IMG/VR virus record: IMGVR_UViG_3300044614_001346
Location: 1 to 24,126 of that record
DNA from: a virus
Strand: one strand, 5' to 3'
DNA length: 24,126 nt
Below, piece after piece: positions 7,188 to 14,727 of the stretch. Position numbers and translations under genes: made by a program. Under the pieces are notes generated by a model that searched no databases, was not told the origin of the DNA, and was given only the letters and a program-made list of their open reading frames with translations. Every line of letters starts with the position of its first letter. Position 1 is the stretch's first letter.

Positions 7188-10100
7188 TTATTGAATAACT
7201 ACAAAATTAAAAGGTGCATCCACCGATTGTAAACCACCAGTTTCCCCTGCATCACTTTCTCTAATTTTCACTCTAAAGGAACCGGCAAATTTTTCAACTA
7301 CATAAGCACATCTTCCTCCTCCAGATGAATCTCCTGGATCATTATCAATAGTAATTGTAACTGTATATTGACTATTACTCATGTTTGTATCAAATTCAAT
7401 AGTATAGGTGCCTTCAGAAGTTCTTCCAGTAGAGGATATATTCGCACTATACGAATTCGTTCCATCAGATGCAACTCTTCCAAAAGCACGAATTCCATAA
7501 ATTGGTGCAGAACCACTTTGATTTCCATTTAATTTTGCTGCTGAAACTGCTCCTGATCCAATTTTACCTTCAGTAACTGCTCCTGATCCAATTTTACCTT
7601 CAGTAACTGCTCCTGATCCAATTTTACCTTCAGTAACTGCTCCAGTTTCTAATGTATGAGTGTGACTATTTGCCGTAACTCCATTAGTTGAAGTGGATGT
7701 AATGCTGCTTGGAGTTCCGAGAGCAATCGTTTTATTTGAAGTATTATCAAAGGATCCTCCAGTTAATCCATCTCCATCAGAAACTGAAAATTCAAGATCT
7801 CCAGAAATTATTCCTCCGACAGTTAGATTTCTTCCAACATTCAAGTCTCTGTTAACTTGAATATCTTTAAATTCTGTTGTAGCAGAAGAGGCATCAAGAT
7901 TATTAGTAACTGTCAGGTTATTTACAGTGAGTTCATCTGAATAGTTTGATTGACTTATTGATTGTGGAACTCCTACAAATTGCTCTTCTCCAGTAAGAGC
8001 ATTAATTTTTCTTCTTCCAATGTAGAATTCTCCATTACTATTCATACCAGTGTAGAGAACTGATCCTCCACGAGTTGGTAATGACTGAGAAATTAAAATT
8101 TCATCTTCCGACAATACCCTGTCTTGATTGGTTGGCATACCAGTTGAGTAGTTGCCAGGACCAAATCCAGTGTATTCAAAAGTATGTCCTGATGCTCTTA
8201 AGATAGAGTTTCTTCTTAATTCAACAGGAATTGGAGAAATTCTAGTTACAATTGAATCGTCTAAATGTGATGTTTGCTTAGTATTAAATAATCCTCTTAA
8301 AACACTCAATGATGATCCATCAACTTTAGTAATCATCATAATTTCTTCATCAATCTGAATGAAATCTGACTTACTCAAACCTCTAGAATTTCCAACGGAA
8401 ATTGTTGATGCGTTTTGTCCGACAGAAGAAGAGCATCTCTTTTGAAGATCTGATATTAAAGGATATTGTCTAGAAGAAAGATTTTCATTTGATTTATTAG
8501 AATTACTTAAAGATGGTGCTATAGGAATTAGATAAACTTTTCCTGTTTGAGAAGATGCATTACCAGAAACTTCAAATTGAGTAGCACTATTTACACTAGT
8601 AACATCAAAGGTATCTGAAACTATGCCTGAGAAATAAACTTTATTTCCAGCAAAGAATAAATGTGGAGAAGATGAACTAGTGACTGTAATTGTGCTTATG
8701 TCATCTGCTGAATTATATGATACTGATTGAACGTTTAATGCTTCATTAGAAATAATTGCAGAGGGATAAGTTTCAAAACTTTGGGCGGACTCATCAGCAC
8801 CATTAGCATTTGTGTATGTAATTGTGTTTGGAGTTACTGACTCGATTGGGAAGAATCCATCATTTTCAATTTTTTTACTTCCGATGATTTGAATTCCCTT
8901 ATTAATAGCAGAAAATACTGAAGAAACTGTAAGATTAACTGACTGAGAATTTGAAGATGAATGAGGTATTCCCCTAGCAGTTAATACATCACCTGCTGTG
9001 TATCCAGATCCGGGATGAGATATTGCTGCAGATGTAACTGATCCTCCAGATACAGTAATGGTCGCAGTTGCATTTTCTCCAGTTCCACCACACAAAGGAA
9101 TATCACTCCAAGTTCCATTTACAAATCCAGAACCACCTCCAGAAATAGATAATGCAGAAATTCCTTGTAGTCCGTGATTTACAGTGGTTGTGATTACGCA
9201 AGTTGATCCAGTATTTTCAATTTGTTCTACTTCATAGGAAATTCCAAATTTAGATAAAAACGCAGAGGTTGTCTCTTTAGTTACACTATAATTTAAATCA
9301 TTGACATCAACTTTACCAATGGTTTTTCTGGAAGCATATGTCTTTGTTGGATATGGATCTGAAACTGGATTATCAAAATCAGTAGTTGGGTATAGATTTT
9401 CTATACTTTGAGAAAGTCTTAAGTTATCAACATCAAACGGAGAAACATTAGGAGTATTCTTAAAAGCATTCAATGTTACATAATAAACACCATCTGATAC
9501 ATTGTAAGAATATTTCTGAATTGTATCAACCTTATAAATTTGGAATTCATTAGTAATTTCTTCACAACTAAAGTAAGGAAGAGACTCTCTAGTATTATTG
9601 TCATCTTCAATCGTATATGGAGGAACTCTATAAGTTGAAGAGTTGCAATCTCTTACGTTTAGCCAATTAGTTCTAGTTGTTTCTGCTGTTGGTGTAATTG
9701 TACCTGGATTTATTTCAATTTCATATCTAAAATGAAGTTCGTTTACAACGTTAGAAACTATAAATGATCCATTATATCCAGTTCCTGTTCCTAAACCAAC
9801 AGGAGATGGTTCATTAGAACTCTTCAAATTATAAATATTGACTACATCTCCCACTCTTAAATTGTGAGGATTTTTGGTAATAATATTTGCTTCATCAGAT
9901 GCATACCAAGCATCTACAATTTGATTAGTATTTCTTGCTTGAGATACTGAGGTCAAATCAGTATCTAATTTTGTATATAGATCTGAAATTGCAGAAGAAG
10001 ATCTTTGTAGAATGAATCCAACAGAAGGTTCTGCTGCATTTATTGAAGAATCTTTTGGAATTACGTATCTAGCACGATAAATCTTATCATCTAGATTTCT

Positions 10101-12374
10101 ATTGTCATAAGATCTCGTAATGTAAAATGATGGATCTGCCGCAGCAGAAACATCATCAACAAATGATTGTTTGGATTGAATATTGATATACCAACCATCA
10201 TTCGCAGAGTCATATTGTATTGGACTTCCTGGAGTTCCTGGAGATCTATCAGATACTTTGCTTACTAGTCTTAAATTTCTATTACTTGATCCTATATCAT
10301 TAATATCAATAACATTATCTTCATCTTCAGAAGCAGATATGCTTTCTGATAATTGTACTGTATTTGTAGTTAATGAAGTATTAATATAATATACCTTATG
10401 TGGATCTATCCCATCAGGCAATTGACCATTATTTGATACTATTCTTACTGCCTGAGATGTATTAATTCCAGTTATAGAACCGACAGTTTGATTATTAAGT
10501 AGAGTAATGGTATTTGTAGAACTATCAATAGAAGAAATTGTTAGATCAAACCCATAACTTGGAGATACTGTAGCATTTGATATATTTCCATCGACATTAA
10601 TATAAATTTTATCATCAACCATTCCACCGATAGAAAACTCTTTGACAGTTGATGGAGGAACCGTTAATTCATTATTATATCCGTTTAAGTATACTCTTGT
10701 AGGCAAATCAACGTCACTTGTTTTACCCGAATCTAATTCAAAACAAGTAACATTTACTTCTTGAGAATCAATCTCTTTAGGTGGAATAATGTGAGTTATA
10801 AATCCGTGATTATCCTTTGGTAACTCATACTTTTTGAAACCACTAGCAGAAAGAGCAATTGCTCCAAAATTACTATTTGAGTTGGTGATGCTTTGATCTC
10901 CACCAGTTTGTGCCGAAAAATGGTTTGCATATCCAATCGCAAATATCGACACACACTGAATGAATGCATCATTTGATGCTTTTATGTGGAAACTTTCCCA
11001 ATCAGGTTTATATCTTGCTCTAGAATTCTGATGTAAGAACTCATCCTCAAATGCACTTTGATCGTTATATGTTCCAGAGGATTCATTATAAATTACAAAT
11101 GCATTGTCATCCTTTTGAAGTGAAATTCCAGTAAATTGTGCCGTGACAATACTTCTAAAACCAGTTGCCTTCGATCCATCAGCATGAAGACCATTCATGC
11201 CATAAACAGACTTCAAACTGCAGTTAAAGACATAAGGAGAACTTGATGATACAGTATCAGAAACTGTTGTCAGTTTAGAATCGCTATTGACCTGTGGAGT
11301 AAGTGTAGATGCTGGATTTGAGGGAAGTCTATATGTAAATTGTGTGCTGTTTATAACTTGAGCTACTGTAAATGAACCATTATACTCTGCAATTTGCTGA
11401 GAACCATTTCCAACATTTGAAATTAAAATGGCGGTGTTTGGACTTAAATTATGATCTGTAGTAGTCGTTACTGTGACAATGTTAGAAATTTCAAGTCCAC
11501 CGTCTCCAGCATAAATGTTCGTGATTATATTTGTGCCAAATCCAAGATCTCCAACAATTCTATTTTCTTCAACATTTGGATATAAGTCAGGATTAGTATT
11601 AACCCCCCAATCAATAATTACAGGAATTCCAGTATTTTGTCCGAAACCTTTAGCAACTTTATAGTAATACATTTCAAGGTCAGTCTTATCTAGAGTGACC
11701 CCATTCTTCACATACTTATTCTTACCATCCACATATTCAAATGCAGTTAGTTTGTGGTGAGAATAACTTGGTGGTGTTCTAAAATTTGAAGAAGGATAAT
11801 TATATACGTTTCCGTTTGGATCCCCATCAAAAATAGAAAATCCATAGATATAGCAAGATCCAGTCAATCTAAAAATTGAAGTTGCTGGTATTAATTCGTC
11901 AGTTGGATAAGGAACATATTTTGGACGAATCTTTGTCTTACGAAGGTCGCTTGAAACAATGGAAACACCTCTAGGGACAATAACTCCACCATCGGCACTA
12001 TTATACTTGTATAGTTCATTAGTAGGATCATCAAGATCCATTATGCTCTGAAGTGTTAATTCTGGCAATACAGTGGTTGTTCCACTATAATTTTTAATAG
12101 TATCTCCATCTACATAAAATCCAGGACGATTATCAATATAATGAGTACCTGGGGAAATTAAAATTGTTGTCTGGTCGAATAAGTCATTATTCGCACCTTG
12201 AATATATGAGAATCTAACTGCTTCAAGGAGTGCTCTTTGAATAGTCTTAAAAGGTCTTAAAGCAGAATTTCCTCTATTATCTGTAGAATCCGTTGAATCT
12301 AACTGTGCCGGATCTACATAAAGAATATTACCGTTCAGATTTTTCAGTAAATTTTCGAGTCTCGCTAAAGGCAT
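7188..12374 (-). CDS. Giant beta-helix tail fibre / baseplate appendage protein (1728 aa)
   Basis: Residues 1 to about 520 look like a pectate-lyase-type beta-helix (LRPFKTIQRALLEA, ILISPGTHYIDNRPGFYVDG, then TNSNSNFGAIALSASGF). The middle contains at least three modules with a His-x-Leu...V-x-(I/F) pattern and a following TQF/HFRY strand (near residues 308, 835 and 1238), and a GSGY module near 1100. A segment near 1400 with HTFEYTGFGPGNYSTG is one I recognise from cyanophage structural proteins. Then come NSHTHTLETG, three AVTEGKIGSG repeats (1581-1610), and a C-terminal domain (about 1622-1728, AFGRVASDGTNSYS to FNFVVIQ) resembling fibre tips that bind receptors. It is transcribed from the palindromic promoter at 12406-12425. 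Host binding is inferred. Confidence 0.87.
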   Translation of the reverse strand: MPLARLENLLKNLNGNILYVDPAQLDSTDSTDNRGNSALRPFKTIQRALLEAVRFSYIQGANNDLFDQTTILISPGTHYIDNRPGFYVDGDTIKNYSGTTTVLPELTLQSIMDLDDPTNELYKYNSADGGVIVPRGVSIVSSDLRKTKIRPKYVPYPTDELIPATSIFRLTGSCYIYGFSIFDGDPNGNVYNYPSSNFRTPPSYSHHKLTAFEYVDGKNKYVKNGVTLDKTDLEMYYYKVAKGFGQNTGIPVIIDWGVNTNPDLYPNVEENRIVGDLGFGTNIITNIYAGDGGLEISNIVTVTTTTDHNLSPNTAILISNVGNGSQQIAEYNGSFTVAQVINSTQFTYRLPSNPASTLTPQVNSDSKLTTVSDTVSSSSPYVFNCSLKSVYGMNGLHADGSKATGFRSIVTAQFTGISLQKDDNAFVIYNESSGTYNDQSAFEDEFLHQNSRARYKPDWESFHIKASNDAFIQCVSIFAIGYANHFSAQTGGDQSITNSNSNFGAIALSASGFKKYELPKDNHGFITHIIPPKEIDSQEVNVTCFELDSGKTSDVDLPTRVYLNGYNNELTVPPSTVKEFSIGGMVDDKIYINVDGNISNATVSPSYGFDLTISSIDSSTNTITLLNNQTVGSITGINTSQAVRIVSNNGQLPDGIDPHKVYYINTSLTTNTVQLSESISASEDEDNVIDINDIGSSNRNLRLVSKVSDRSPGTPGSPIQYDSANDGWYINIQSKQSFVDDVSAAADPSFYITRSYDNRNLDDKIYRARYVIPKDSSINAAEPSVGFILQRSSSAISDLYTKLDTDLTSVSQARNTNQIVDAWYASDEANIITKNPHNLRVGDVVNIYNLKSSNEPSPVGLGTGTGYNGSFIVSNVVNELHFRYEIEINPGTITPTAETTRTNWLNVRDCNSSTYRVPPYTIEDDNNTRESLPYFSCEEITNEFQIYKVDTIQKYSYNVSDGVYYVTLNAFKNTPNVSPFDVDNLRLSQSIENLYPTTDFDNPVSDPYPTKTYASRKTIGKVDVNDLNYSVTKETTSAFLSKFGISYEVEQIENTGSTCVITTTVNHGLQGISALSISGGGSGFVNGTWSDIPLCGGTGENATATITVSGGSVTSAAISHPGSGYTAGDVLTARGIPHSSSNSQSVNLTVSSVFSAINKGIQIIGSKKIENDGFFPIESVTPNTITYTNANGADESAQSFETYPSAIISNEALNVQSVSYNSADDISTITVTSSSSPHLFFAGNKVYFSGIVSDTFDVTSVNSATQFEVSGNASSQTGKVYLIPIAPSLSNSNKSNENLSSRQYPLISDLQKRCSSSVGQNASTISVGNSRGLSKSDFIQIDEEIMMITKVDGSSLSVLRGLFNTKQTSHLDDSIVTRISPIPVELRRNSILRASGHTFEYTGFGPGNYSTGMPTNQDRVLSEDEILISQSLPTRGGSVLYTGMNSNGEFYIGRRKINALTGEEQFVGVPQSISQSNYSDELTVNNLTVTNNLDASSATTEFKDIQVNRDLNVGRNLTVGGIISGDLEFSVSDGDGLTGGSFDNTSNKTIALGTPSSITSTSTNGVTANSHTHTLETGAVTEGKIGSGAVTEGKIGSGAVTEGKIGSGAVSAAKLNGNQSGSAPIYGIRAFGRVASDGTNSYSANISSTGRTSEGTYTIEFDTNMSNSQYTVTITIDNDPGDSSGGGRCAYVVEKFAGSFRVKIRESDAGETGGLQSVDAPFNFVVIQ
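7545..7643 (-). repeat. Three perfect 30-bp tandem repeats (AVTEGKIGSG x3)
   Basis: The units start at 7545, 7575 and 7605 and are identical at the DNA level. A 9-base partial fourth unit starts at 7635. They are in frame in the 1728-residue fibre gene just before its C-terminal tip domain. Perfect DNA identity indicates a recent duplication, in contrast to the codon-diverged 45-bp array in the neighbouring gene. Confidence 0.95.
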
Positions 12375-12405
12375 TTGGAGATTATCCTACTAATTTTTCT
12401 TCTGA

Positions 12406-12425
12406 CTTATTTATCAATAAATAAG
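12406..12425. promoter_or_regulatory. Palindromic, probably bidirectional late promoter
   Basis: The sequence CTTATTTAT-CA-ATAAATAAG is a perfect inverted repeat with 9-base arms. Each strand therefore presents ATAAATAAG, close to the T4 late promoter core TATAAATA. Reading right, it lies 21 bases before the ATG of the 250-residue gene. Reading left, it lies 31 bases before the ATG of the 1728-residue gene. Promoter function is inferred from similarity and position. Confidence 0.6.
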
Positions 12426-12446
12426 ATTATTAGTATTTTTTGATAA

Positions 12447-13199
12447 ATGGCAATTAGTTCGGAAACTGAAGAGATTATTGCGTTTTATAATCAACGAATT
12501 TCTTTAGATTTAACACAAATATCTCAAATTGAAACTCTAGAAGTTGGAATTGCAGTTACCACTGGAATTGGTTCAACTCATCAAATAAAAGTTTTTGGTC
12601 CAAATCAATTAATTGAGAATTTTGATGTTCCAATTGAATCACTGGATGAAGAAGTCGTATCAATCAATACTCAAATAAGAGATCTTCAGCAGTTAGTGTT
12701 GGATATTGGAGAACAAGCAAATTCTGTTGGATGTGGATCCACTGCTTGGGTTGCAGGTCTTACAACAACTATCGTAAATCAAGATCAAGCAAGATATAGA
12801 GGATACACATATACTGCACCAAATCCCTTTTCTCCAACCGATGGAACATTAACAGTCGGAAATGCTGGAATTGGAACTCAGGATTATATCAATCAAGTAG
12901 CAATAGGAAGTTATTTCTCACCCATTAACGTTTGTTCGAACCCATTTTTAGGATGCACGAATGGAGAATGTGCTGGATATGCAACTTCAATTACAAATAT
13001 AACTAATCAAATACAAATTCTTCAAACCGAACGAAATGACCTAATTGATAAAGTCAATACTTTAAAGGCATCTAGATCAGAGTTTGAACTTCAACAATAT
13101 GCTTATACACAGTCAAAAAATAAATTAAATCAAAGAATTCAAAGCACTCAACAAATACTTGAATTCCTACAAGACCCTGCTAATGACGAATGGTTATAA
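12447..13199 (+). CDS. Unknown probable virion protein (250 aa), opposite to its neighbours
   Basis: The protein begins MAISSETEEIIAFYNQRISLDL. Residues 1 to about 110 are mixed and include a helical stretch (DEEVVSINTQIRDLQQLVLDIGEQ). Residues 95-180 are Gly/Thr-rich with several cysteines (VCSNPFLGCTNGEC). From about residue 180 to the end it is probably coiled coil (ITNQIQILQTERNDLIDKVNTLK onward). There is no signal peptide or membrane segment. The IGST and GIGTQ wording resembles the fibre proteins beside it, which suggests a virion component, but I do not recognise the family. It is the only complete rightward gene in the window, reads from the palindromic promoter, and converges on the 65-residue gene. 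No clear Shine-Dalgarno sequence precedes the ATG. Confidence 0.8.
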   Translation: MAISSETEEIIAFYNQRISLDLTQISQIETLEVGIAVTTGIGSTHQIKVFGPNQLIENFDVPIESLDEEVVSINTQIRDLQQLVLDIGEQANSVGCGSTAWVAGLTTTIVNQDQARYRGYTYTAPNPFSPTDGTLTVGNAGIGTQDYINQVAIGSYFSPINVCSNPFLGCTNGECAGYATSITNITNQIQILQTERNDLIDKVNTLKASRSEFELQQYAYTQSKNKLNQRIQSTQQILEFLQDPANDEWL

Positions 13200-13245
13200 A
13201 AACCCTAGGGGCATTTTTTACCCGGAGATTTTTTTGCCCGATTTT
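13200..13245. terminator. Possible bidirectional terminator between convergent genes
   Basis: The 70-base gap between convergent stops holds GGGCA (13209-13213) paired with TGCCC (13235-13239) around a T/A-rich loop. A run of T follows on the plus strand, and TAGGGTTTTT follows on the minus strand. A CCCTAGGGG stretch lies at its left end. The stem is short (5 bp) and the loop is long (21 nt), so this is tentative. Confidence 0.35.
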
Positions 13246-13269
13246 TGGAATTAAAAGTCAATTTTGAAA

Positions 13270-13467
13270 TCAGGCAACAAGTTCTCCACGAAGTTCAGCA
13301 AGTTTAGCAATAGCAAGACACTCTACACAAGTCCAATAAGTTTCTCCACTAATGGGAAAATTCTCATCAGTGAAATATGCTGCCATATCTTCGTGCATTG
13401 CTTGGAGGTCTTTGAGTTGCTCTTTGGAAATTTGCATCTTGTCGGGGGGTAGTGACCTATGTATCAT
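13270..13467 (-). CDS. Small CxxC protein at the end of the tail operon (65 aa)
   Basis: The ATG at 13467 has a good Shine-Dalgarno sequence, AAGGAG, six bases upstream (plus strand 13474-13479). It overlaps the end of the S74 gene by 11 bases. This supports both the gene and its start over the internal ATG at residue 11. The product is acidic and mostly helical (EQLKDLQAMHEDMAAYF) and has one CVEC pair at residues 47-50. A single CxxC could be redox-active or a half metal site, but I do not recognise the family and assign no function. It may be a small regulator or host-interaction protein rather than a structural one. Confidence 0.65.
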   Translation of the reverse strand: MIHRSLPPDKMQISKEQLKDLQAMHEDMAAYFTDENFPISGETYWTCVECLAIAKLAELRGELVA

Positions 13468-14152
13468 AGCATACTCCTTGGACTTTTTCAGAAGGAGTGG
13501 ACAGTTTGCTGACTGTCTCCTTCAGGTCCTCAATTTGCTTTTGCTGTTCTTTCATTGCTTCTATTAATAACGAAGTTAAATGTCCGTAGTTAATGGTTTT
13601 TAATTCAGATCCTGGTTTATAATTGGTTACTACCTCTGGAACTATCTTTTCAACTTCTTGTGCAATTAAACCTATTGTAGGTTTCTTTTGTTGCTCGGTA
13701 TCTTCTATCCAATTAAAAGAAACTCCTTGTAGTCTTAAGACTTTATCTAAACAACCAGTAAGGGGAACTATATCCTTCTTCAAGGATATATCAGATCCAC
13801 AATCTCTTTCTATGGAACATCCATTATAATCCCAATTGCCCCAAAGGTCTCCATTTGGGGAAGAATAATCAGTATTTACTGCGGCACTATCATAAGATGG
13901 TTGAGCATCAACGTGACCTCCAACGTGCAATCCTAATCCAATTCCACTATAAGTTCCAAGTTGATTCCATAATCCAATACCATTATAAAGACCAACTTGA
14001 TTATGCATCCCAACAAAGTTTGAGATGCCCCAATTTTGTTGAGAAAAAATTGCTTGAGGATCAATACTAGGCCAAAATTCTGCTGATGAAATTGGAAAAG
14101 ATATAGATTCTCCAACTTGCATCGAAGAACAATTTACTACGTCAGCGTCCAT
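13457..14152 (-). CDS. S74 intramolecular chaperone protein with hexapeptide repeats (231 aa)
   Basis: Residues about 118-225 match the peptidase S74 / intramolecular chaperone family found at the ends of trimeric phage fibres and endosialidases. The signature is SDISLKKDIVPL (Ser120, Lys125/Lys126), then FNWIEDTEQQKKPTIGLIAQEVEKIVPEVV in part, and a C-terminal coiled coil (EAMKEQQKQIEDLKETVSKL). Members of this family trimerise the upstream chain and then cleave themselves just before the conserved Ser. Here the upstream part is only 119 residues. It contains at least six consecutive hexads of form (V/I/L)-G-x-x-x-x at residues 47-82 (VGMHNQ, VGLYNG, IGLWNQ and so on). The gene overlaps the spike gene by one base (TAATG). 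A short trimeric beta-helical tip or spike-associated part is inferred. Confidence 0.88.
   Translation of the reverse strand: MDADVVNCSSMQVGESISFPISSAEFWPSIDPQAIFSQQNWGISNFVGMHNQVGLYNGIGLWNQLGTYSGIGLGLHVGGHVDAQPSYDSAAVNTDYSSPNGDLWGNWDYNGCSIERDCGSDISLKKDIVPLTGCLDKVLRLQGVSFNWIEDTEQQKKPTIGLIAQEVEKIVPEVVTNYKPGSELKTINYGHLTSLLIEAMKEQQKQIEDLKETVSKLSTPSEKVQGVCYDT
13907..14032 (-). repeat. 18-bp periodic repeats encoding hexapeptide units
   Basis: This segment encodes residues 41-82 of the S74 protein. Six clear hexads start at residues 47, 53, 59, 65, 71 and 77 with an invariant Gly at position 2 and Val, Ile or Leu at position 1. The preceding WGISNF is a looser seventh unit. The DNA is diverged between units. 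The pattern resembles left-handed or triple-stranded beta-helix hexapeptides. Confidence 0.8.
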
Positions 14153-14727
14153 TAAAAATACTCCGGAAGAATGGATTGAAATGCGGTTTGTATTACATCA
14201 GATATTGATGTTGGGATTAATTTAGTCTTTGGTTCTGAAATTAGAACCCCACCTTTACCTCTTATATTTAAGAGACCTTTTGATGCTATAATTAATTTAT
14301 TTCTTGCTGCCACTGCAACGTTTGATCCCTCTATCTTAATATTATCAGCAGCATCCAAATTTATATGTTGTGCGGATCTAATTGTAACTCCTGCTTCGTC
14401 TGCTCCTGTGGCATTGATTACAATACTTCTTGCTGTAATTGTTAACTCACCATTTCCAGCATCAATATGAATTCCCTTTCCATTACTATAGATCCCAAGA
14501 CCATCTTTTGAGTTACTGATGATGTTATCTTTTAATTGTGATGATGGATTACTTCTGATATCAAATCCGCCATCACCAAAAAGACGGATACAACCTAAAG
14601 ATTGTGCTCCTAATTCAATTTGTCTAGGTCTTTTTGAATCTGGATCTTTTCCGATAATAATGGTCCCATCCTGAGGATCACTAATTACATAACCCGTGGG
14701 TTGAGGTTGAGGTTTTTTAAGGGTCAT
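14152..14727 (-). CDS. Baseplate central spike, gp5 C-terminal beta-helix type (191 aa)
   Basis: The chain alternates short strands and turns throughout, for example GELTITARSIVINATG, GVTIRSAQHINLDAAD, NIKIEGSNVAVAARN and KGLLNIRGKGGVLI. This is the pattern of the trimeric beta-helix that forms the needle of T4 gp5 and VgrG proteins. It begins with an ATGA overlap of the stop codon of the gp5-like OB protein. The needle that is the C-terminal part of gp5 in T4 is thus a separate polypeptide here. It should sit below the OB-fold trimer and pierce the outer membrane. I see no PAAR tip protein in the window; the downstream S74 protein may fill that position (inference). Confidence 0.75.
   Translation of the reverse strand: MTLKKPQPQPTGYVISDPQDGTIIIGKDPDSKRPRQIELGAQSLGCIRLFGDGGFDIRSNPSSQLKDNIISNSKDGLGIYSNGKGIHIDAGNGELTITARSIVINATGADEAGVTIRSAQHINLDAADNIKIEGSNVAVAARNKLIIASKGLLNIRGKGGVLISEPKTKLIPTSISDVIQTAFQSILPEYF

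Noticed and set aside
7160-7190. Rho-independent terminator after the 1728-residue gene
   Set aside because: The AAGCAA/TTGCTT inverted repeat is A/T-only in its outer part, has a 13-base loop and no following T run of note, so I did not list it as a separate feature.
13352-14115. Short frames on both strands over the S74 gene and the 65-residue gene
   Set aside because: They overlap genes with recognisable domains or good start signals and show no protein-like composition or known motif.
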